From Acropora yongei (lineage: Eukaryota > Cnidaria > Anthozoa > Scleractinia > Acroporidae), in assembly GCA_014634225.1 (NCBI GenBank), contig BLFN01000057.1:6059669-6074668 (forward strand): a stretch of 15,000 nucleotides of DNA, in the 5' to 3' direction. Positions 1 through 8,010 of this stretch are shown piece after piece. Position numbers and translations under genes: made by a program. Within the stretch, counting starts at the first letter, position 1. Each line of letters starts with the position of its first letter. The notes beneath the pieces are model-generated. The model was not told the DNA's origin, made no database searches, and saw only the letters and a list, made by a program, of their open reading frames with translations.

Positions 1-1707
1 CGATCTAGAGTGAAAAATAAAATCATATTTAATAGAAGCACATCTTTTATGTGGCTGTAATTGCCATATGCTGATTATAATCTAGTTTTTTAATTGACTT
101 AGACAAAGATAAAAGAAGAGACACATTTGTTTTCTCTTGCTTCAACTCTCATCCGAAGTATAATGATTGCGCGCAGGGAAGAGCCAGTTTTTGTGGGTTT
201 GTGGGCACATTAAGATCAATAAGAATTCACCAAGTATATTATCATCAGTCACAGTCGCTTCTTCGTCGCGTAGTCTTGTTAGGTAAAAATAGAAACAGAC
301 ATCCCCAAAAAAACGACGACATCTGGGCAACGGCCCAAGCGGCAAAGGAGGACTCCTTGTAGTTTGTCGTGATGGTTACTTTATTTGGTCCTCCTATCTG
401 CCCACGCGTAAAGTATGCGCATGCCTAAAGTCAAGCCCAGGACAATCTATTTCAGTTGAGAGTAACGAGACAAAACTTTCATCTGATTTCCTCTACTTGT
501 GTTTGAATAACACGCCTTTTGTCCCTTTTTCGTGTCCCATCGATATAACAGCTGCCTTTCCGCAGCTGGGACATGAAATCATGCCCTCGTTAGTACTATT
601 TTCCAACAGTGACAGGGAGTGGTATCTCGGTAACAAATCTGCATATTAAAAGTAACAAGGTGGCCAAGTATCTTGCTGAGGCTTAAAAGCGTCAGCCATA
701 AAATCCCTTAAATCTCAATAGAAAATGACCTACAAGTTTAGGCAGGTTAAACATCTGTGTCCTACAGGGAATGAAACAACTAAAAAAGACAACTGACCGG
801 AAGTCATCAAACATCATCAAATTTTTTTGCATTCCAACTCTTCATCCTGAAAGGGTGGGTTTGTAGCAGTTTGGAATGATCATGATATGCACTAGCACCA
901 ATACACGATTGACGCATCATTTTTTTTGGTTTGAATTTCTTATTGTTGGATTTTCTTCTCATCTCAAAAATGTATATACTCTTACTCTGGGAATGTCCCA
1001 CCATTCTGCATTCCGCCGCCTCCAGATTCCAGCTTAAAACTAAGGAGGTGCTGTGATAAAGCCGCACATAGGAAATATATTCTTAATCGACAATTGAAGA
1101 TTGATTTTAAAAAGTACACACCATAGCGGCAAGATCTTGATTTTAGAATATTTTATCACAGTTGTAGTCCACCAGGAATCCATTTTATATTGTAATCAGT
1201 AACAATGTTTTTAAGGCTACTCCAATGCTGGATGAAAATCGCTGACTACCGAAAACTTTCTTGTATTTTCTTGTAATTTCTCGTATGAGCGAAGTTTCTT
1301 GGCAACTAATAACACTCCACCTAATGAATAAAAAAATACATTAACAGTATAGTTACGGTTACAGTGACTTCACACACATCTCGAACTGGTATTAAAAGAC
1401 CTAAAATCTTCATTCCCATAAAGAAGCGGGGTCATCAATATAGTCGATTATTTAAATCGACCGGATCTTTCATTTGTATTTTCACTCCGACTGGATGAAA
1501 GTGTCAGAAAAATGACGTCACTCTGAACTTTCGATCTTCGAATCTTAAAATATGCACGATAAACAAGTCGACTAAACTCGAGAAATACAGTTTGGCAAGG
1601 TCTTTGAGTCACTTTATCATTAATTAACTAACCCTAGAAGAGTAATATAACCGCCTAACTGAATTTTACAAGAAACAAAGTGCTGTTAGGTGACATGCAT
1701 GCAAGGC
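1..1707. other. Non-coding stretch, no gene recognised
   Basis: I find no recognisable protein or RNA gene here. The longest frames are under 90 codons, lack domain-like composition and have no convincing splice context. The stretch is AT-rich with short A and T runs. It holds one copy of a short interspersed repeat (344-433, listed separately) and a perfect TGACGTCA octamer at 1513-1520, which matches the CRE consensus but has no gene next to it that would give it meaning. Confidence 0.6.
344..433. repeat. Short interspersed repeat, copy 1
   Basis: This stretch aligns by eye, in the same orientation, with 6702-6790. Shared blocks include AGGACTCCT, GTAGTTTGT, GTGAT.GTTAC and CATGCGTAA-like sequence; similarity is roughly three quarters of positions. 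Flanks on both sides do not align. It is most likely a fragment of a dispersed element, but no terminal repeats or coding sequence identify the family. Confidence 0.6.
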
Positions 1708-2107
1708 TTACCCTCAGAAAAACGATTTGGCAATCTGCGTTGTTTCTTTGAGTCCCTTGCCATTTACTCGTAATTAGAAACAATATAAACAAAAAAAAAA
1801 CATTCCAATCATTTTCTCAGCTATTTTAAAGACCGTTTTTATACCCTATGAGGGCAAGGAATTGAAATTAGTTGAGAGTACCGCTTTGCACTATGAATTT
1901 TGTTCGCAATCCTTTTCCATAAGAGCAATAAACAGCGGTCAATTTACTTGGCCGGACGTTGTACTAGTGAATAAGTAAGGAGTTGGTTGTAGTGCAGCGT
2001 GTTGATTCAATATCTAGTTTTTCATAAAGTTGCTTTGGTGCCCGCTCAAGCACAAATTTGAGGTTTACCCAAAATATTAACATATATCATTCAAAATTTG
2101 AAATACT
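1708..2107. repeat. Diverged tandem duplication, unit 1
   Basis: First unit of a head-to-tail duplication; the second begins immediately after it. Matching landmarks occur in the same order in both units: TTGTTTCTTTGA, CCCTTGCCATT, AACATTCCAA, GTTTTTATA, GTTGAGAGTA, AATAAACAGCGGTCAATT, GGCCGGA.GTTGT, GCAGCGTGT.GATTCAATA and TTTGGTGCCC. The copies differ by many substitutions and small indels, so the duplication is old. No open frame is shared between the units. Confidence 0.8.
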
Positions 2108-2565
2108 CTTATCCTCATGAAAACGAGTTAACAATCTGGGTTGTTTCTTTGAATCCCTTGCCATTCACTCGCAATAAGAAAGAATTAAAAAAAACAAAAC
2201 AAAACAAACAAAACAAAACAAAAACATTCCAAACATTGTCTTAGGCCGTTTTAAAGACAGTTTTTATATGCTTCAAGGGCAAGCAATTAATCAGTTGAGA
2301 GTAGTAGGTACAGTGCCGCCTAGCACCATGACCTTTTCTATCAGAACAATAAACAGCGGTCAATTGACTCGGCCGGATGTTGTGCTCTTGAATAAGTAAA
2401 TAAGGACTTTTAAAGAGGTTTGTTTTGATACTCGAGGTAAGTAAATTGGTTTCACTGCAGCGTGTCGATTCAATACTCAGTTTTACATAAAGTAGTTTTG
2501 GTGCCCACTAAAGCAAAAGTAGAGACTTACCCAAACTGTACAATTTTAACATTCTTCAAAGCTTG
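2108..2565. repeat. Diverged tandem duplication, unit 2
   Basis: Second unit of the tandem pair. It is longer than unit 1, mainly because of an A/C-rich run (about 2187-2225, AAAAC repeats) and about 50 extra bases near 2400-2450 between the GAATAAGTAA and GCAGCGTGT landmarks. Either a local tandem duplication or two adjacent copies of an unknown dispersed element would explain the pair. Confidence 0.8.
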
Positions 2566-4339
2566 AGACTGAGATGATCATACTGACTCACAGATCACAC
2601 TGACAGTAGAATGTCAGTCTTTGTAGTCTGAGATATAAGAGTCTTTTTTTTTTCATTTTTTTTATTACTATGAGGTTTGCAATAGTTTATATATACTACA
2701 CTTTTACAAAACATATTTGCCAGAATAATTTTGAAGTACAAGGCACAATAAATAACCCCTCTTAAACTGAAGTAGATTAAAGAGGAAAGATGCTTTTGTT
2801 GGACAAAAGCTAAGCATGGCATGGTTTGAGTTAAATTAATATTTTGATCGTGTTCCTAGCGACAGATAGTATTTTTGTTCTGCAATAACAGTTTTGACCC
2901 CTTTAAATAAATGGAACAGTTAACCACATCACGAGCACGTCACAGGTAAAACTAAATTAATTAGCCCCACGAAAAGAAGTAAAAAAAAATGCGTGTTAGA
3001 ACATTATGTCAAGCCATTGCGGAAATTTTCACAGCTTTTGACTTCCTGTTTTTGTACATACATGCATGACTTCCTTTATTATGATTTCCCTTCAAAAAAT
3101 ATGCCTTGATTAAGAATGTCTTAATCACAAGCCTGCTGAAGTGAAAAGTATGAAAAATAGCAGCGTTTCGAGGTAAAGTAGTTGATGACTTTTTTTTTCT
3201 TTTTTGTTCTTTTTGTGAAATATGATATTCGTTTAAGGCTAAAAAAACAACTTAAAGGAAAGGCTACTCTTGGTTATCTGAAGAACTGATATGAGGTTGT
3301 TTATCCGCTGACGCTCTGTATAAGAAACGCTCTCAGGCAAAAGATGGAGTAAAGTGAAAATGACATCCTTTAACGGTCATTTTAAAGTAAAGCAGGATTG
3401 TAGTCGTCCACTGTTAACTGGACGACTCAAGAGGCTGTACTTAATATTTGCATTTCACATTTTCTATGCCCCACTTATACGTGGTGCAAGAAGACAAGTT
3501 CAATGTACAATCGCTGCAAATAACTGATAATGTAATTACAGACATTAAATGGATTGTGAAGCATACAGACAAAAAGGAAGATTGCGAGCATTGACTACCA
3601 ACAACCTATCAAGACAAGAATTGCTATTAATGATGGAAGAATGTAAGGTTTAAGATGTATCCAGGGAGAACCACTAATATAAAAAAAAAATGGAATCCAA
3701 TTTTTTTTTATTAAAAATATATATTTTTCCGCTATGAAACTCCACTAGTATGAAAATAAATTCGGTATTCTTACTGAGTGGACCACTCCCATAGCTATCG
3801 ATCAGCTTTCATAGATTCCTGAAAGGAGCCACAAGATACCAATTGTCAGTTATTGAACGGTTATGTCGAATGAACTGTGGACAGTTACTCCAAAAAAAAA
3901 ACAACAACAACAACAACAAAAAAACAAAAACAAAACAAAACAAAAACAAATAGATCGACCAAACTGGTGGGTAGCCAAAATGAGATATTCTGCCCAATTT
4001 TAAAATTTTAGTGTGTCTTTAAACTGTTTTATGACGTTACGTAAACAAATATGAAATACACGGGGACGTGAAACATAACTTTTTTTTTAATTCCAAGCAC
4101 ATACGTGTATGATTTTATTCCGTTACTTTCAATAAGCGTCACGGTGCCCTATAATCGATAATGATATAATACTTGCGATCGCAGAAAAATAAAAGACGGC
4201 CCTTAAACTAAAAAAAATGCAAACTCAAACGCCTATTTGGAACCTGTTTACATGATAAAAAAAAGAAAAAAAAAGTATAAAGGCGGGTGCCCCATCAGGA
4301 AACGAGGAGGTTAACAGCCAATCAACACACCTGAGCCAC
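2566..4339. other. Non-coding stretch with simple sequence
   Basis: No gene recognised. The stretch contains a 7-bp hairpin (ACTGACA/TGTCAGT, 2599-2618), several A or T runs, and the A/C-rich simple repeat at 3890-3951. The only longer frames come from low-complexity sequence and would encode Phe/Leu/Val runs. Confidence 0.6.
3890..3951. repeat. A-rich (CAA)n/(CAAAA)n simple repeat
   Basis: A run of A followed by CAA trinucleotides and then AAAAC pentanucleotides over about 60 bases. This is typical microsatellite sequence. It resembles a retroposon poly(A) tail that has diverged, but no element body is recognised next to it. Confidence 0.85.
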
Positions 4340-4378
4340 AGGTATTAAAAGTCAATTCGTTGTAACGAATAAATACCT
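4340..4378. repeat. Compound inverted repeat
   Basis: Two nested perfect arm pairs: AGGTATT (4340-4346) with AATACCT (4372-4378), enclosing ATTCGTT (4355-4361) with AACGAAT (4364-4370). The outer and inner stems are separated by 8 bases on the left and 1 base on the right. No function is evident; it may be the remains of a small inverted-repeat element or chance in AT-rich DNA. Confidence 0.5.
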
Positions 4379-4668
4379 TTATAGTAACCAAATTGTTCTA
4401 CACTTCAAGTGGATTTTCGCAAGTTAAATTATTTTTTGCCTTCAGACAGTTTTATTATCAGAAGCAATGACTCAGCGCTTACAGCTTCGCATAGCTTAGT
4501 ACTTAAATTGTTGGCCTGATCACAATTTTGTTCAAAGCCCTTTAGATCAGGGGTAATTTTCAGGACAAGACTTCAGGTAAACAAAACTGCACGGATCCTT
4601 GGTTCCCTCACGGTATAGAAGCAAACAAAACTTTCAATGGAAGTTGGTTCTAAAACCTGGGAGAAAAT

Positions 4669-4717
4669 AAAATAAAATAAAATAAAATAAATAATAATAA
4701 TAATAATAATAATAAAA
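4669..4717. repeat. (AAAAT)n and (AAT)n microsatellite
   Basis: Five-base AAAAT units run directly into trinucleotide AAT units. It is a simple repeat; the frames on the - strand through it encode Ile/Tyr/Phe runs and are artefacts. It lies about 400 bases upstream of the start of the two-exon gene. Confidence 0.95.
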
Positions 4718-5009
4718 AACGAAAATAGCAATAAATAAAGTTCGCTTACAAACATGGTCACTCACCCCTGGTTTAGATAAAACCCGCCGTATATAGTATT
4801 GCATAGAGCTCCTTGCCTTTCTTTTTAAGAGGTCAGTAATTTTAGTCAACAGTTCAAATATCGATAGGCCTAGCTCTGCACACACACACATTCTTGACAG
4901 CCACCTCAGTCCGTCGCTTCAACTACTCCAGTATGCGTATATTTATCAACTGATGTCATCATTTCCGTGGTTTACGGAAAGACAACATCTGTAAACATAG
5001 CTATGTTTG

Positions 5010-5093
5010 GTAAGAACGAGTTGTTGTATCAGTGACATACTTGGTTTGATTTGTCCGTAAAGACCTTGTTAACATCCATTCGTTGACTTGCAG
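5010..5093 (+). other. Possible 5'-UTR intron of the two-exon gene
   Basis: A good donor (TTG/GTAAGA, GT at 5010) and a good acceptor (GACTTGCAG ending at 5093) bracket 84 bases just before the coding start. If this is spliced, the ATG at 5083 is removed and translation starts at 5110. A second AG at 5103-5104 could also act as acceptor without changing the start. It is short for an animal intron; without transcript data this is a suggestion. Confidence 0.4.
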
Positions 5094-5109
5094 TTTTCTA
5101 CTCAGGTCA

Positions 5110-5829
5110 ATGGCAAGTGAGGAATTGATAGAACAATCTATAACAGCGACTTTTCAGGAAATTAAGAAATATTCCCCCGATGATTATGCCAAGATAGAGT
5201 CAGACCCTCACTTGAAAGAGGCCACAACTGAGGTCGCAAGGAGTGCAGCCGCTGAGGAGGTAGATTTTGACCGTGAATTTCTACAAAACCCTGGAGAAGA
5301 AGTCGTTGGTCTTCTTACGGATAGACTTTCTGAAGAACGCATCCAGATGATTAAAGAAGCATTCAGTATCCCAACATTCGACATGGAAGTAATCCATTAC
5401 AAGAGGAAGAGAGGAGTTCATCCCCTGGCTCGAGTGGAGTTTAGAATGGATGGCGAAGAGTTCCTACCACCCATAGAGCTTGTAACACCCGATAACATTA
5501 ATTGGGCCAAGATCTTGCAATATGCTAGCATTGTCATTGAGGCTGTCATGCTTGCCATGCAGGCTGCTGGAATAAAGTAGCTGTCAGTAGAGGAACCATG
5601 CAAGCCGCAGTTAAAGACACTGCAAAGGCAATAAAGGAGTCATCAGTGATGCAGAAGGCAATGCAGTCGTTTCTTAAGTCCTGGAAGAGAGCTGAAGGGT
5701 GTAACTGGGCAAATCTAGGCAATCTTCTTCCTCCTCAAGGAATCTTTTGCAGCCGGACTGTTCTGGGCTATTGTCAAGAGTCTGTGCAAGGAAATGAGTT
5801 GGTGGGATTGGATTAAAACCTCTGCACAG
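5110..5829 (+). pseudogene. First coding exon of unknown two-exon gene, frame broken twice
   Basis: I do not recognise the family. The start at 5110 has a reasonable context (TCAATGGC) and lies after the splice acceptor at 5093; an ATG at 5083 in the same frame would be intronic. The N-terminal part (residues 1-130) is charged, largely acidic and predicted helical, with a possible beta segment near residues 96-120 (IHYKRKRG ... ARVEFRMDGEEF). Residues 133-156 are a hydrophobic helix. A TAG at 5578 then ends the frame after 156 codons. Protein-like sequence continues in the -1 frame from about 5577 to 5718 (an Ala/Lys/Met-rich amphipathic stretch) and returns to the original frame at 5719, where a hydrophobic segment and a Trp-rich MSWWDW patch lead to a splice donor (CACAG/GTAACA). 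The two shifts cancel, so the frame is correct for exon 2. It may be a recently broken copy, two one-base sequence errors, or a truncated but functional 156-residue protein. Confidence 0.65.
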
Positions 5830-6148
5830 GTAACAGCTTTGTTTAACGAATTTCATGCACAGACCTGTCTCCCTAGTCTGAGTTAGAGCCCCCGCCCCTC
5901 CCCCCTGAGCCAATATATGGGTGCTTTGTTAATGGGAAGTACATTTCACTTGCACAGTCTGTAGGTTTTGTTCCCTCCTAGGGTAGAAATGGGTAGAATC
6001 AAACTGTTAAGGAAACATCATTAGCAGGCTTTGATGGACAAATATTTCATCTAGAGAGAGTATTAGATTACCCAATGCAACGGAACGGGATAAGCTATGG
6101 TCAGATGGGACACCAGACTTTTGGGTTAATCTCATTTTTATCTTGCAG
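5830..6148 (+). other. Phase-0 intron of the two-exon gene
   Basis: GT at 5830 follows CACAG, and the acceptor TTTTTATCTTGCAG ends at 6148 with a pyrimidine-rich tract. Removal joins a codon end to a codon start (phase 0) and extends the hydrophobic C-terminal reading frame without a stop. No coding content is seen inside the 319 bases. Confidence 0.75.
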
Positions 6149-6292
6149 GTCAGTGCCATGATTATTGCAGCTTTTGCTTCAGGTGGAGCAGCATTGATAG
6201 CAAAGATCTTCCTAGCACTTGTGGGAGCCGTTCGTTTGGTAATGAAAATCGCCAATGTTATACAGCTGGAAGAAATCGAGAATAGTTTGTAA
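6149..6292 (+). pseudogene. Terminal exon of the unknown two-exon gene
   Basis: This exon encodes 47 residues plus a TAA stop. It begins with VSAMIIAAFASGGAALIAK, an Ala/Gly-rich hydrophobic helix, continues with a second hydrophobic stretch (IFLALVGAVRLVMKI), and ends in a polar acidic tail, IQLEEIENSL. Together with the last part of exon 1 it gives the predicted protein (about 287 residues if the two frame changes are ignored) a C-terminal half with three hydrophobic segments, suggesting membrane association. The exon itself is intact; it is called pseudogene only because exon 1 is broken. Confidence 0.65.
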
Positions 6293-6630
6293 AAGAGTGG
6301 TAAATGAAAAGTGTGTGTTTTCAGGAACAATTACTGCTACGTACTCTTAAACATTGATAGGAACGGAGTGTGATTTAATTATCTAGGTCTCGGAACTGTG
6401 ATTTTTTTTTTCCTTTTCATCGGATTGTATATTTGATCAATGTTACTGGAATGCCAGAGTGCTGTTGCTCGAGATAATGGATACGACATAAATAGTGACA
6501 AGAAAACAAGTTACTTTTGACGACCAACTAAGAAAATTGATCGAAATCATGTTATGGAGGTCATAAAAAGTTCACTTTGTTCTTCGAACTTTTTTTTATC
6601 TTGACTGAGAATGAAACCATATGAAATAAA
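6293..6630 (+). other. Probable 3' UTR with poly(A) signal
   Basis: After the TAA at 6290-6292 there is no further coding signal. A canonical AATAAA at 6625-6630 is the likely poly(A) signal, giving a 3' UTR of about 350 bases. Inside it is a 9-bp inverted repeat (AAAAAGTTC, 6565-6573, with GAACTTTTT, 6586-6594). Confidence 0.5.
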
Positions 6631-6701
6631 GACACCTCTTTGCATGGCGGAGATTATTATACGTCCATTATCTAGTTCTTAAAACTGACAAAGAGATCTC
6701 G

Positions 6702-6790
6702 AAAGAGGACTCCTCGTAGTTTGTTGTGATCGTTACATTACTTGTCCCTCTGATCTGTCCATGCGTAAGGTTTGCTTTGGCCTAAAATCA
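6702..6790. repeat. Short interspersed repeat, copy 2
   Basis: Aligns in the same orientation with 344-433 (shared AGGACTCCT, GTAGTTTGT and GTGAT.GTTAC). It lies directly beside the left copy of the ~0.6 kb block but has no counterpart beside the right copy, so it is an independent repeat. Confidence 0.6.
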
Positions 6791-6814
6791 ATAAATAAAT
6801 AAAATCAGCGATAA

Positions 6815-7435
6815 TTACCGGATTTGGTTTGAAGGTCGAGAGCGCTGGAGTTAGGTATTGCCTTCTTTAGCATATGTTTGTTCCTCAAAGAACTGACCGC
6901 GTTTTTAAATAATTCAACTTCCATTTTTTTACTTGAAAATTAGTGCCTTCACTTCAAAAGGGGCAAAAATTCCCAAAATTGAAATACTAAAACAATGAAA
7001 ATACGCTATTTTGCATTATTAAACAAAAGTAAATACCTTCGTTTTGTAGAGGATGTGTATCCTTAGTTCGCGCTCTCGTGAAAAGCAGAAAACGCCACAC
7101 GAATGTTCCCCTCGTCTGCAAATAATATGGAAAGTCACTTCCGGAAGTGTCTCAGAAACACCACGTTCTCGGTTCCTGAAGTCTCTACTGCTTGGCGAGC
7201 TAGTGTTGGTTTTCACTTTATCTTGTTTGTTGCGCACAATAACATTGATTAATTATTCGTAAAACTTTATGGGTGTTTGGTGAGATAAAAAGCGGAGCAA
7301 AGGAAGTTTTACTAACTGACAAGATAAGCGATCAGTTACAGCGGAGACCTTTCAAAGAAAAGTACTTTGCACCCATCCAAGGAGATGCTTTTTTACAACA
7401 TTTTACAGACTAGGAGCAGAAAAACGCTTTTGAAA
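6815..7435 (-). repeat. ~0.6 kb duplicated block, left copy
   Basis: Aligns end to end, same orientation, with 14180-14790. Shared runs include TTTGAAGGTC, AATTCAACTTCC, CTCTACTGCT, ACTTTAT, TTTTACTAACTGACAAG and CACAGCGGAG. On the - strand, an open frame (about 7237 down to 7019) shares RNKQDKVKT, SSPSSR, FRNRERG and SETLP with the right copy, then loses the shared frame through a 4-base indel. A possible splice donor on the - strand (GAAG/GTATTT) lies near 7037. The perfect palindrome CACTTCCGGAAGTG (7136-7149) contains an ETS-type site. No in-frame ATG precedes the shared frame. It could be a duplicated first exon with promoter, or a piece of an unknown mobile element; orientation is given by the shared frame. 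Confidence 0.75.
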
Positions 7436-7448
7436 AATAGATACGCTG

Positions 7449-7467
7449 ATACCCGGAAAACGGGTAT
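7449..7467. repeat. Perfect 7-bp hairpin
   Basis: ATACCCG (7449-7455) and CGGGTAT (7461-7467) flank a GAAAA loop. It lies just outside the duplicated block. No terminator or element role is evident. Confidence 0.5.
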
Positions 7468-7554
7468 ATTGCATATTTGCAGTTCTCTAGATCTTAGAGA
7501 GTTCATTTCTCTTCTTCTACGGGCTTCCCGCTGTCTTTTATAGGCCGCAACCCT

Positions 7555-8010
7555 TTTAATGCATTATAATCTGCAGACACGTAACGAAATAGCTCCCCAC
7601 TTTCCCCTGTCATGCGCGGAATGCTACCACACGTCCAGTACGTTTCCACATTTTAGCGTTGTTTTCAAAGTGACCTTAGAGCAAAGGTTAGGGCGGCCGA
7701 ATGGGCGTGATCCATTTACCAATTCGGAGTATAGCAGTTGTTTGGCAAGTCTATCATCACCAAAGCGACAAAGGTGGCACAACCAGCGAATACAACTTCT
7801 AACTAACTTTATCTCAATACTTTCTACATTTGCGCGCCTGAGAGAGGGTTTGCCAACACACCTGAATTGTTGCAACAGTTGCTATCGAATCGTCGATTCG
7901 GACAAGAAGGACATTTGTCACGATACCACCAGTTGTCGAATGGAGAAATGCATCGCATTAGCGAGACTTGTAACTTGTATTTTGTGACATTTTGGAGGAT
8001 GTTGTTCGAC
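7555..8010 (-). pseudogene. LINE reverse-transcriptase ORF remnant (C-terminal end)
   Basis: Between 7875 and 7624 the - strand reads a protein with the typical tail of non-LTR retrotransposon ORF2 proteins: IRWLCHLCRF, then a stretch of the form R.AKQLLYSELVNGSRP, then GRPNL and LKCGNVLDVW. The pattern, known from many animal LINE ORFs, is RW.GH..RM.D.R.PKQLLYGEL..G.R..GRPK.R.KD. A TAG falls right after the VLDVW motif, with HDRGKW continuing beyond it. Further upstream on the - strand, in another frame (about 8000-7900), LMRC and WWYRD fit the preceding FH.RCLR...W..R region. The catalytic reverse-transcriptase core and endonuclease are absent. It is an old 5'-truncated, stop- and frameshift-bearing copy. 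The LINE clade cannot be told from this piece. Confidence 0.7.

Noticed and set aside
1513..1520. CRE octamer TGACGTCA
   Set aside because: One 8-base match in 15 kb is weak, and no promoter or gene lies beside it.
3809..3997. - strand frame encoding a hydrophobic Phe/Leu/Val-rich peptide
   Set aside because: The hydrophobic part is the translation of the (CAA)n/(CAAAA)n simple repeat.
4573..4891. Two overlapping - strand frames with Ile/Tyr/Phe runs
   Set aside because: They are produced by the AAAAT/AAT microsatellite.
5577..5580. Programmed -1 ribosomal frameshift
   Set aside because: No canonical X-XXY-YYZ slippery heptamer is present and a second, opposite shift would also be needed.
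5577..5718. A 142-base GT-AG intron replacing the frame-changed middle segment
   Set aside because: GT at 5577 and AG at 5717-5718 exist, but splicing them joins the exons in the wrong frame and meets a stop, whereas the middle segment reads as plausible protein in the -1 frame.
7559..7987. 142-codon open frame on the + strand
   Set aside because: It lies antisense to the LINE reverse-transcriptase remnant, whose - strand translation shows the family motifs; the + frame has no domain features.
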